Source: an uncultured Clostridia bacterium (GTDB lineage: Bacteria; Bacillota; Clostridia; Oscillospirales; Butyricicoccaceae). Taken from it: DNA of 7,044 nt. The position numbers were made by a program, and so were the translations under genes. Each line of letters starts with the position of its first letter. Positions within the stretch are counted from its first letter, which is position 1. Shown in pieces: positions 1 through 6,884 of the stretch. Where the stretch lies: positions 1 to 7,044 of the forward strand of contig CALYTA010000051.1 in assembly GCA_945486175.1 (NCBI GenBank). The letters run 5' to 3'. Under the pieces are notes generated by a model. It saw only the letters and a program-made list of their open reading frames with translations. It was not told the origin of the DNA and made no database searches.

Positions 1-69
1 ATCAGTACCCTTCCCGTTGCGGCTGCGGTTGCCAAGGCTGCACGCGAAAGCGGCGTTGCAAGAATCTAA
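1..69 (+). CDS. C-terminal end of a probable malic enzyme (partial)
   Basis: Only the last 22 codons are present, read in the frame that starts at base 1 and ends with TAA at 67-69. The tail has the alanine-rich stretch AAAVAKAARESGVARI. Many bacterial NAD(P)-dependent malic enzymes (oxidative decarboxylation of malate to pyruvate) end in a helix of the form VAxAVAKAAxESGVAR, so I infer that family. The evidence is one short conserved tail, without the catalytic or nucleotide-binding parts, so another enzyme with a similar end helix cannot be excluded. A hairpin follows 6 bases after the stop codon. Confidence 0.5.
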   Translation: MSTLPVAAAVAKAARESGVARI

Positions 70-75
70 AAAAAC

Positions 76-111
76 AGACAGCCGTCCGAAGTGGATTTCG
101 GGCGGCTGTTT
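76..111 (+). terminator. Hairpin after the malic-enzyme-like gene; weak terminator or attenuator
   Basis: Bases 79-90 pair with 97-108 through 12 pairs with one G-T wobble, around a 6-base loop (91-96). Three further pairs extend the base (76-78 with 109-111). On the + strand the stem is followed by only three T, while the A-run at 68-74 lies before it. The T-tail is therefore better on the opposite strand, although no minus-strand gene is seen that would need it. Termination in the + direction may be partial, letting transcripts continue into the next gene, which shows no promoter of its own. Confidence 0.6.
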
Positions 112-131
112 CGCTGAAAGGGGCAATCGAC

Positions 132-614
132 ATGTTTCGGGGAATGAGAAGACACAGGCAGGCGCTGGCAGAAGCAGAGAGCATAGCGGTATTGGAGCGG
201 GGTACCTCCGGTGTGCTGGCGGTTTCGGGTGATGACGGCTATCCATATGCCGTCCCGCTGAGTTATGTCTATGCCGACGGGAAGCTGTATTTTCACTGTG
301 CTGTGGAAGGGCACAAGCTGGACGCGATTGCGCGCAATGAAAAGGTGTCGTTCTGCGTGATTGACAAAGACCAGGTTGTGCCGGAGGAATATACGACGTA
401 TTTCCGCAGTGTCATTGCCTTTGGTACGGCGCGCGTGCTGGAGCAGCCGGAGGAAAAGCGGCATGCGCTGGAGCTTCTGGCGGAAAAATATTCGCCGGAG
501 CAGGAGGGCCGCATACAGGAGATTGACCGCTGTTTTCCGCGGGTATGCATGGTGGAGCTGTCCATTCAGCATTTGTCCGGCAAGCAGGCAAAAGAGTTGG
601 TTGCACACGGATAA
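132..614 (+). CDS. NimA-type pyridoxamine 5'-phosphate oxidase family flavoprotein
   Basis: A 160-residue cytoplasmic protein of the FMN-binding split-barrel fold, subgroup of the 5-nitroimidazole resistance (Nim) proteins. The family look is clear: N-terminal MFRGMRR followed by an acidic helix, then GVLAVSGDDGYPYAVPLSYVY (about 27-47), LYFHCAVEGHKLDAI (52-66) and KVSFCVI (71-77). Length fits the family (about 150-170). ATG at 132 is preceded by AAAGGGG (117-123) at 8 bases. Some Nim proteins reduce nitroimidazoles to harmless amines, but most chromosomal homologues have no tested substrate, so resistance must not be inferred here. Binding of FMN or another flavin or haem cofactor is likely. 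No promoter is visible between the upstream hairpin and the start, so it may depend on readthrough from the upstream gene. A strong terminator closes the unit. The family call is firm; the substrate is unknown. Confidence 0.88.
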   Translation: MFRGMRRHRQALAEAESIAVLERGTSGVLAVSGDDGYPYAVPLSYVYADGKLYFHCAVEGHKLDAIARNEKVSFCVIDKDQVVPEEYTTYFRSVIAFGTARVLEQPEEKRHALELLAEKYSPEQEGRIQEIDRCFPRVCMVELSIQHLSGKQAKELVAHG

Positions 615-620
615 TACAGC

Positions 621-652
621 AACGGCTGCCTGATATCGGGCGGCCGTTTTTT
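621..652 (+). terminator. Intrinsic terminator of the Nim-like gene
   Basis: A GC-rich stem (622-631 with 638-647, two G-T wobbles, six-base loop 632-637) runs straight into six T at 647-652. It starts 7 bases after the TAA stop at 612-614. Confidence 0.9.
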
Positions 653-688
653 GTTGCCGTTCTGTTGCTGGAGATTGTATTTGTAACA

Positions 689-697
689 TGATACAAT
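689..697 (+). promoter_or_regulatory. Extended -10 promoter for the unknown-function gene
   Basis: TGATACAAT gives a TG-N-TACAAT extended -10 element (TACAAT at 692-697, 5 of 6 to consensus). No good -35 is found at 17 bases, only the weak TGGAGA at 669-674, which fits the rule that extended -10 promoters tolerate this. Transcription should begin near 704, about 19 bases before the start codon, just ahead of the ribosome binding site at 709-716. Confidence 0.6.
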
Positions 698-722
698 AAA
701 ATCAGTACAGGAGGTGACGGAG

Positions 723-1367
723 ATGAAGAAAAAGCTGTTGATTGCGCTGTTGGTGCTGGCATGTCTGCTGGCATTGGGGTATTATGTCCAGACGCGCGCA
801 GAAAAGGAAGAAGAACTTCCTATGGCGTACAAACCGGTCATTTATCTGTATCCCGAACAGGAGACAGAGGTACATGTCAGGCTGGATTACGATGGTGTGC
901 TGACCTGTACCTATCCGGTGTATCACGACGGCTGGACGGTAACAGCGCAGCCGGACGGAACGCTGACCACAGCCGACGGAACGGAATATTCCTATTTGTT
1001 CTGGGAAGGCGTGAGCGGCACGGATTATGACATGAGCCGCGGCTTTGTCGTAAAAGGCGAAGATACCGCTGCATTTTTGCAGAAAACATTGGCACAGCTC
1101 GGTTTGACACCGGGAGAGTACAATGAATTTATTGTGTACTGGCTGCCGAAAATGCAGGGCAATCCGTATAATCTCATCACATTCCAGACGGATGCCTATA
1201 CAGCCAGCGCAAGGCTGGATATCACGCCGGAACCGGACAGCGTGCTGCGCGTGTTCATGGCGTATCGGGCACTGGAAAAGCCTGTCGAGATAGAACAGCC
1301 GGAGCTGGAGCGCTTTGAACGCACCGGCTTCACCGTCGTCGAGTGGGGCGGCACAGAAATCAAATAA
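723..1367 (+). CDS. Conserved exported or membrane-anchored protein of unknown function
   Basis: A 214-residue protein with a Lys-rich start and a hydrophobic segment at about 5-21, then a mostly polar domain outside the membrane. I chose ATG at 723 because AGGAGGTG (709-716) lies 6 bases upstream; an in-frame GTG at 714 overlaps that site and is unlikely. C14 sits in VLAC, a poor lipobox, so lipoprotein processing is possible but a signal anchor is as likely. Landmarks are KPVIYLYP (37-44), YSYLFWEG (89-96), GFVVKGED (107-114), EYNEFIVYWLP (132-142), RVFMAY (176-181) and VEWGG near the end (206-210). I recall proteins with the KPVIYLYP start and VEWGG end as a recurrent hypothetical family in clostridia, with no established function. 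The gene is monocistronic, with promoter and terminator of its own. No catalytic motif is recognised. Confidence 0.8.
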   Translation: MKKKLLIALLVLACLLALGYYVQTRAEKEEELPMAYKPVIYLYPEQETEVHVRLDYDGVLTCTYPVYHDGWTVTAQPDGTLTTADGTEYSYLFWEGVSGTDYDMSRGFVVKGEDTAAFLQKTLAQLGLTPGEYNEFIVYWLPKMQGNPYNLITFQTDAYTASARLDITPEPDSVLRVFMAYRALEKPVEIEQPELERFERTGFTVVEWGGTEIK

Positions 1368-1380
1368 CCAGACAGACCAG

Positions 1381-1417
1381 CAGCGGGATGTACCTTTGAG
1401 GCGCATCCCGCTGTTTT
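1381..1417 (+). terminator. Intrinsic terminator of the unknown-function gene
   Basis: A perfect 10-bp stem (1381-1390 with 1404-1413), a 13-base loop and a T-run at 1414-1417 followed by GCTT. It begins 13 bases after the TAA at 1365-1367. Confidence 0.85.
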
Positions 1418-1446
1418 GCTTGTATTGGAACGCTGACAGGGAAGAG

Positions 1447-1474
1447 AAAAGGCTCCCTCATCAGAGGGAGCCTT
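1447..1474 (-). terminator. Intrinsic terminator of cardiolipin synthase gene
   Basis: A perfect 9-bp GC-rich stem (1451-1459 with 1464-1472) with a four-base loop, extended by two A-T pairs at its base. Read on the minus strand it is followed by TTTTCTCTTC. It lies about 40 bases past the cls stop codon and converges on the + strand terminator at 1381-1417. Confidence 0.85.
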
Positions 1475-1498
1475 GTATGTGCGTTAAGATGGAACATT

Positions 1499-1510
1499 CA
1501 CGTTAACGTG
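1499..1510. repeat. 12-bp perfect palindrome CACGTTAACGTG
   Basis: A self-complementary 12-mer one base beyond the cls stop codon (minus strand TAA at 1512-1514). It is too short and too AT-centred to be a terminator by itself. It could be a protein site or part of the 3' end of the cls transcript; no role can be assigned. Confidence 0.4.
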
Positions 1511-1511
1511 C

Positions 1512-3083
1512 TTACATCAGCGGAATGAGAAGTGACAGCAGCGAAGCGCCGATGGATTTGATCCACGGATAGGATTTGATCCAGTGCTCGTCGATTTCCT
1601 CTGATTTCTCGATGGTTTCCAGAATATCCGAACGGACTTTGTCGACGACAGAGCCGCGGTAAAATACGGTTCCGCATTCAAAATGCAGGTAGAAGCTGCG
1701 GAAATCCATGTTGATTGTGCCCACCACTGCGATGTCGTTGTCTGCGACGATCATTTTCGCGTGGATAAAGCCGGGGGTATACTCATAAATGCGCACACCC
1801 GCACGGATGAGCTGGGCGTAATACGAACGAGTGATGAGATAGACGGATTTTTTATCCGGAATGCCCGGTGTGACAATGCGCACATCGATGCCGGATTCCG
1901 CCGCGTTGCACAGCGCGGTAATCATTTCATTGTCCAGCGCCAGATAGGGGCTGGTGATATAAACGCTGCGCGTGGCGTTGTTGATGATGTTCAGGAATAC
2001 GGTTTCACTGACGTTGTAATCATCCAGCGGGGAGTCGGCAAACGCCTGTACATAGCCATCGCTGGGTGCGGTGATTGTGGGGAGATAATCCTCCAGATTT
2101 TCTGTTGTTGTGCCGACGGAAAAGTCCCACAGCTGTAAAAACAGCGCGGTCAGATTGGCAACGCCGCTGCCGGTCAGCTTCACGCCGGTATCCTTCCAGT
2201 GTCCGAAGCGTTTCTTTTCGTTGATGTATTCGTCAGCGAGATTGATGCCGCCGGTATAGCCGACATTTCCGTCGATGACACAGATTTTGCGGTGGTCGCG
2301 GTAGTTGAAATACGTATTGAGCATCGGGACAAAACGGTTAAACCGGATCACGCGGATGCCCATTTCCTCCAGCGTCTTGCTGTAATTGAGAGGCAGCTTG
2401 GAGATGCAGCCGACATCATCATACATTACGCGGACATCCACGCCCTCCGCTGCCTTTTCGCGCAGGACATCCAGAATTGCATCCCACATGTGTCCTCGGT
2501 CGATGATAAAGAATTCCATGAAGATGAAGCGCTTTGCTTTTTTCAGCTCCGTCAGCATGGATTCAAACATAAATTCGCCGACCGGGAAATATTCTGTGGC
2601 AGTATCCTTCCAGGCGGGCATTTCCGCGATATTGTGCAGATACTGGCAGTTGCGCCGATGGCGCGGCAGGCGGGTGCACAGCTCATGCGTCGCAGACGGA
2701 TGGGTCGGCTCAATGCGTGTCACATCGATCGGACGGATCTTTATCAGGCGTGCGCGGTTGAACGGCGTATTGCCCCAGAACAGATAGAACAGGGCGCCAA
2801 TCGGTGCGAGAATGAGGATAATGATAATCCAGGATATCTTATAGGCGGGATTATCCGGTTTGCGGATCAGCCAGATGATAACGACAAAGCTGATGATGCG
2901 AAGGACATTGTACAGATGCTTGATGCGGCCCTGTAAGAACACAAACGCTGACAGAACCAGGGCAAGCTGAAGCAGGATCAACAATGCACTGATGGTCAGC
3001 CGGTTGAACAGGAAGCTGAATACTGAGCGTCTGACCTTCTGTCCGGCTTTTTTGGCTTTTTTTGGGAGATTGGGGTTTTGCAT
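1512..3083 (-). CDS. cls: Cardiolipin synthase, phospholipase D superfamily
   Basis: A 523-residue membrane enzyme that condenses two phosphatidylglycerols into cardiolipin and glycerol. The N-terminus is basic (KKAKKAGQKVRR), followed by hydrophobic segments at about 32-50, 60-74 and 84-103; the last two form the usual PLD-nuclease N-terminal domain (IRKPDNPAYK between them). Two phospholipase D domains follow, each with an intact HKD motif: H264, K266, D271 in HRKICVIDG, and H441, K443, D448 in HAKMIVADND. NTYFNYRDHRK and GTINMDFRSF around them are typical of bacterial Cls. Length is slightly above the common 480-510. The start is ATG at 3081-3083 with GGAGG about 10 bases upstream (3094-3098). 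A sigma-A-type promoter lies about 65 bases upstream of the start, and a terminator follows. It is divergent from gdhA and appears monocistronic. Confidence 0.96.
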   Translation of the reverse strand: MQNPNLPKKAKKAGQKVRRSVFSFLFNRLTISALLILLQLALVLSAFVFLQGRIKHLYNVLRIISFVVIIWLIRKPDNPAYKISWIIIILILAPIGALFYLFWGNTPFNRARLIKIRPIDVTRIEPTHPSATHELCTRLPRHRRNCQYLHNIAEMPAWKDTATEYFPVGEFMFESMLTELKKAKRFIFMEFFIIDRGHMWDAILDVLREKAAEGVDVRVMYDDVGCISKLPLNYSKTLEEMGIRVIRFNRFVPMLNTYFNYRDHRKICVIDGNVGYTGGINLADEYINEKKRFGHWKDTGVKLTGSGVANLTALFLQLWDFSVGTTTENLEDYLPTITAPSDGYVQAFADSPLDDYNVSETVFLNIINNATRSVYITSPYLALDNEMITALCNAAESGIDVRIVTPGIPDKKSVYLITRSYYAQLIRAGVRIYEYTPGFIHAKMIVADNDIAVVGTINMDFRSFYLHFECGTVFYRGSVVDKVRSDILETIEKSEEIDEHWIKSYPWIKSIGASLLSLLIPLM

Positions 3084-3145
3084 GTATTGAAATCCTCCAG
3101 AAGACGGTCGTTTTTCTACTGTATAACAGCTTGTACATTGTTCTC

Positions 3146-3174
3146 ATGATACCTATTTTTGAATGGAAAGTCAA
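3146..3174 (-). promoter_or_regulatory. Promoter of cls
   Basis: Read on the minus strand, TTGACT (3174 to 3169, 5 of 6 to the -35 consensus), a 17-base spacer, then TATCAT (3151 to 3146, 5 of 6 to the -10). Transcription should start near 3139, leaving a leader of about 55 bases that contains the ribosome binding site. Confidence 0.7.
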
Positions 3175-3266
3175 TCTTATGTCCGGTTTTGACACGGTTT
3201 TGTGCACACATGGGAAAGACAGATGTCCGCATAAAAAAACAATTTGCAGCGTATCGGCGTCATTCC

Positions 3267-3420
3267 TGCAAAAACAGGCGGTTTTTCGGCACGATGCGTA
3301 ACAAAAAGGGAATAGAATTTCGACGAAAAGTCTGGTTATATAACCAAAAAGTAGTAGATTATAGATTTTGCAGGAAATTGTGCAAAAACGATATATAGGG
3401 CATAACTTGTTGCAAAAACG
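3267..3420 (+). repeat. Dispersed direct repeats TGCAAAAAC(G)
   Basis: TGCAAAAAC occurs at 3267-3275, and TGCAAAAACG at 3381-3390 and 3411-3420. The last two are exactly 30 bases apart and are both preceded by TTG within four bases. A degenerate copy, TGCGAAAAAT, is at 3430-3439. In an A-rich region some recurrence is expected by chance, so binding sites are only a possibility. Confidence 0.35.
3333..3346. repeat. 14-bp perfect palindrome TGGTTATATAACCA
   Basis: A fully self-complementary 14-mer, about 200 bases upstream of the gdhA -35 and about 160 bases upstream of the cls -35. Its size and dyad symmetry fit a dimeric repressor or activator site, but it matches no operator that I know for certain, and its distance from both promoters is large. 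Confidence 0.4.
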
Positions 3421-3450
3421 GGACAATCCTGCGAAAAATCTCGGAGTTCC

Positions 3451-3474
3451 CGTAAAATTTCGGCAAAATTTACG
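3451..3474. repeat. Imperfect inverted repeat upstream of gdhA
   Basis: CGTAAAATTT, the loop CGGC, then AAAATTTACG form nine pairs with a single A-A mismatch. No T-run follows on either strand, so it is not an intrinsic terminator. It lies about 70 bases upstream of the gdhA -35 and could be a DNA site or an RNA hairpin if the region is transcribed. Confidence 0.35.
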
Positions 3475-3544
3475 ACAAAAGGGGAAGAGAAAGGGGAAAA
3501 AGAAGAGCGATTTAGAAAAATTTATGAATTTTGCAATTTTTGTA

Positions 3545-3573
3545 TTTTCAAATTGCCATTCTTGTGGTATTAT
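3545..3573 (+). promoter_or_regulatory. Promoter of gdhA
   Basis: TTTTCA (3545-3550, 4 of 6 to the -35), a 17-base spacer, then TATTAT (3568-3573, 5 of 6) preceded by TGG, an extended -10. The predicted start is near 3580, giving a leader of about 40 bases with GGAGG at 3607-3611, 9 bases before the gdhA ATG. Confidence 0.7.
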
Positions 3574-3590
3574 TTTTACCGAAGATGTGA

Positions 3591-4964
<1,374 letters not shown>

Positions 4965-4995
4965 TTTTACTTTCCCTGCAAAAAGCTGAATACAC

Positions 4996-5031
4996 AATCC
5001 CCTGCGGATGCATCCGCAGGGGATTTTCTTT
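4996..5031 (+). terminator. Strong terminator of gdhA
   Basis: Bases 4996-5010 and 5011-5025 are perfect reverse complements, a 30-base palindrome that folds to a stem of about 13 pairs with a TGCA loop. It is followed by TTTTCTTT. It begins about 30 bases after the TAA of gdhA and isolates it from the next operon. Confidence 0.92.
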
Positions 5032-5082
5032 GTGCAAACAGACGGAAAATAAGAAGAGACTGTGAAAAATGCGGATAAGCCA

Positions 5083-5111
5083 TTGCGAAAGCGCGGAAAT
5101 CCACGTATAAT
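5083..5111 (+). promoter_or_regulatory. Promoter of the glyoxalase-like/degV operon
   Basis: TTGCGA (5083-5088, 4 of 6), a 17-base spacer and a perfect TATAAT (5106-5111). Transcription should start near 5118, about 37 bases before the ATG. This placement rules out the upstream in-frame GTG at 5062 as a start. Confidence 0.8.
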
Positions 5112-5154
5112 AGATACAATCAGTGATATTTGTTATTTATGGGAGGAAATGCAT

Positions 5155-5523
5155 ATGCAGTTTACGTTTGCACATAATAACATAAATGTAAAGGATCTGG
5201 ACGCGTCCATCGCGTTCTATCAGGAGGCGCTCGGCCTGAAGGAAACGCGCCGCATTCACGGGCAGGACGGTGCATTCACCATTGCCTATCTGGGTGACGG
5301 CGTGACGCCGCACCTGCTTGAGCTGACCTGGCTGCGTGAGCATCCGCAGGCATACAACCTGGGAGAAAATGAAATTCACCTGGCACTGCGCGCGGACAAT
5401 TTTGAAGAGGCGCATGAAAAACATCAGGAAATGGGCTGCATCTGCTTTGAAAATGCAGCTATGGGCATCTACTTCATCGTCGATCCGGATGGCTACTGGG
5501 TCGAGATTATTCCGGCAGAATGA
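5155..5523 (+). CDS. Glyoxalase I-like VOC metalloprotein (lactoylglutathione lyase family)
   Basis: A 122-residue protein of the vicinal oxygen chelate fold, made of two beta-alpha-beta-beta-beta modules. The first holds HNNINVKDLDASIAFYQEALGL (7-28), and the second ends in YFIVDPDGYWVEI (106-118). All four metal ligands of bacterial glyoxalase I can be assigned by position: H7, E56 (LLEL), H75 (EIHLAL) and E117 (VEII), comparable to H5, E56, H74 and E122 in the Escherichia coli enzyme. It therefore probably binds nickel or another divalent metal and acts on methylglyoxal adducts; the thiol cofactor is unknown and another VOC reaction is possible. ATG at 5155 is chosen because GGGAGG (5141-5146) sits 8 bases upstream; a second in-frame ATG at 5149 is only 2 bases from that site. 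It is first in an operon, 17 bases before degV. Confidence 0.87.
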   Translation: MQFTFAHNNINVKDLDASIAFYQEALGLKETRRIHGQDGAFTIAYLGDGVTPHLLELTWLREHPQAYNLGENEIHLALRADNFEEAHEKHQEMGCICFENAAMGIYFIVDPDGYWVEIIPAE

Positions 5524-5540
5524 TGCGGAAGGAGGATACC

Positions 5541-6413
5541 ATGGGTTACGTTATTGTCACGGATTCCGTTCTGGACATTGAGGAGTCCTATCTGCTCCAG
5601 AACGATATCTGTACGGTTCCGCTCAGCTTTACACTGGAGGGCTGCGACACCGTAGAAGACGATTTCGGCAGAACCGTTCCCTTTTCATCCTTTTATCAGC
5701 AGCTGCGCGAGGGAAAAAATGTCACCACGTCGCAGGCTACGGTAGGCGCATTTGCGAGTGTCTTTGAGGGCATTTTGCAGTCCTGCCGTGATGTCGTGTA
5801 TATCGGATTTTCTTCAGGGCTCAGCGGCAGCTTCCAGTCCGGCTGCATGGCGCGCGATGAGCTGAAGGACAGATATCCCAATCAGATTTACTGTGTGGAC
5901 ACCTTTGCCGCCTCCGGCGGGCAGACGCTGATTGTCCGCGAAGCGGCGAAGCGCCGGGCGGAGGGGATGACCGCTGAGCAGCTCGTCGAATGGGTGGAGG
6001 AATTCCGTTCCCATGTCGTCCACTGGTTTACGGTGGATGACCTGATGTACCTGCATCGCGGCGGCCGCCTGTCCAAAACATCTGCTGTCATGGGCTCGCT
6101 GGTCGGCATTAAGCCGGTTCTGTATGTATCGGATGACGGACGCCTGATTGCGGACAAAAAGGTGCGCGGACGCAAGCGCGCGCTCGAGATGCTCTGCAAG
6201 CAGCTGAATGCACACATTCAGGAGGTCGGCAGCTATCCGGTCACCATCAGCCACGGTGACTGTCTGGAGGATGCCGAATACCTGAGGAAATATATCCTCG
6301 ACCACACCAAGGTGGAGGAAGTGGAAATCCACATGCTGGATACGGTCATCGGCGCACATGCCGGGCCGGGAACTGTCGCGCTGTTTTTCTACGGGGATAA
6401 GCGCGGAAACTGA
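5541..6413 (+). CDS. DegV family fatty-acid-binding protein (FakB-like)
   Basis: A 290-residue cytoplasmic protein of the DegV/FakB family. Members bind one fatty acid and, with the kinase FakA, present it for phosphorylation into phospholipid synthesis. Family marks are the N-terminal VIVTDSVLDI (4-13), VTTSQATVGAF (61-71), IGFSSGLSGSFQS (88-100), YLHRGGRLS (170-178), ISHGD (236-240) and the C-terminal HAGPGTVALFFYG (273-285), with a conserved histidine H273. T63/S64, S91/S92 and H273 are the likely contacts of the carboxylate end. The usual TSQPS loop reads TSQAT here, so one proline is replaced. The start at 5541 follows GGAGG (5531-5535) by 5 bases; in-frame ATGs at 5520 and 5523 overlap the previous gene's stop and lack such a site. 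It is co-transcribed with the glyoxalase-like gene. No FakA is seen in the window. Confidence 0.94.
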   Translation: MGYVIVTDSVLDIEESYLLQNDICTVPLSFTLEGCDTVEDDFGRTVPFSSFYQQLREGKNVTTSQATVGAFASVFEGILQSCRDVVYIGFSSGLSGSFQSGCMARDELKDRYPNQIYCVDTFAASGGQTLIVREAAKRRAEGMTAEQLVEWVEEFRSHVVHWFTVDDLMYLHRGGRLSKTSAVMGSLVGIKPVLYVSDDGRLIADKKVRGRKRALEMLCKQLNAHIQEVGSYPVTISHGDCLEDAEYLRKYILDHTKVEEVEIHMLDTVIGAHAGPGTVALFFYGDKRGN

Positions 6414-6435
6414 AGCAGCCAGACAATGTGAAATG

Positions 6436-6465
6436 AAAAACAGCCGCATGTTGCGGCTGTTTTTT
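6436..6465. terminator. Bidirectional terminator between degV and the convergent membrane gene
   Basis: An 8-bp GC-rich stem (6441-6448 with 6452-6459) with a 3-base loop has AAAAA before it and TTTTTT (6460-6465) after it. It therefore has a T-tail on both strands and can end the + transcript of degV and the minus transcript of the 6470-6850 gene. Confidence 0.92.
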
Positions 6466-6469
6466 GCGT

Positions 6470-6850
6470 TTATCCCATGCCGATGACCATGCCGAGCACA
6501 TATGGGATGAGCCAGACAAGCCAGACGGCGAGACTGAATTTGTGGAAAATCCGGCGCGCGTGCTCCGTGCCGCGGCGCAGGGTGTAAACCGCCCAGACCG
6601 CATGGATGAGCATGAGCACAATGGCGAGCGTGCCGGTGACGGCGTGCAGTGGATTTCCCGCGCCCGCATTCTGCGAGGCGATGCGCGACATCAACAGCGT
6701 GCCGGTCGTATCGCAGCACAGGCCAAGCCAGAAGATGACAACATGGCGCACGGTCAGCGTACCGGAACGGCGTTCGCCAAAGACACCGGTAGTGTAGAAT
6801 ATCAGTGCCAGCGTGATAAAAAGAATAGCTGCAAGCAGCAAGGGTGACAT
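6470..6850 (-). CDS. Small four-helix membrane protein, TIGR03987/HsmA-like family
   Basis: A 126-residue very hydrophobic protein with four predicted membrane helices at about 3-23, 37-55, 68-90 and 104-125. It resembles the HsmA/TIGR03987 family of small bacterial membrane proteins as I remember it: FYTTGVFGER (18-27), FWLGLCCDTTGTLLMSRI (40-57), LHAVTGTLAIVLMLIHA (68-84) and FHKFSLAVWLVWLIPYVLGMVIGM (102-125). Function is not established. Four histidines (H36, H69, H83, H103) lie at or in helices, and H69 and H83 are 14 apart in one helix, the spacing seen in haem-binding helices of cytochrome b proteins. The start at 6848-6850 has AGGAGG (6859-6864) 8 bases upstream; the longer open frame to 6940 is rejected because the promoter lies within it. 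It is a single gene convergent with degV. Confidence 0.82.
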   Translation of the reverse strand: MSPLLLAAILFITLALIFYTTGVFGERRSGTLTVRHVVIFWLGLCCDTTGTLLMSRIASQNAGAGNPLHAVTGTLAIVLMLIHAVWAVYTLRRGTEHARRIFHKFSLAVWLVWLIPYVLGMVIGMG

Positions 6851-6884
6851 AGCAGGTTCCTCCTGAATAGATATGATTTTCTCC

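Larger units (their letters stand above)
3175..3544. other. Gene-free AT-rich region between cls and gdhA promoters
   Basis: About 370 bases between the two divergent promoters contain no convincing gene. Short open frames exist on both strands but lack a Shine-Dalgarno site, and their translations look random. Base composition is clearly richer in A and T than the flanking genes. The region holds copies of TGCAAAAAC, a 14-bp palindrome, an imperfect hairpin and a 31-base all-purine run (3477-3507) with AAAGGGGAA twice, 12 bases apart. These suggest control of gdhA or cls, or an unrecognised small RNA, but nothing proves either. Confidence 0.5.

Noticed and set aside
132..614. Calling the Nim-like gene an antibiotic resistance gene
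   Set aside because: The fold and family are clear, but chromosomal members are common and usually untested; sequence alone does not show nitroimidazole resistance.
2199..2936. 245-codon plus-strand frame inside cls
   Set aside because: It lies antisense to the two HKD domains of a clear cardiolipin synthase, without a ribosome binding site, and resembles no protein family.
3189..3217. A plus-strand promoter built on TTGACA at 3189-3194
   Set aside because: The -35 is perfect but no -10-like sequence is found 16-18 bases downstream.
5062..5154. N-terminal extension of the glyoxalase-like protein from GTG at 5062
   Set aside because: The -35 and -10 boxes (5083-5111) lie inside it and the Shine-Dalgarno site at 5141-5146 points to 5155; the extension does not look like part of a VOC domain.
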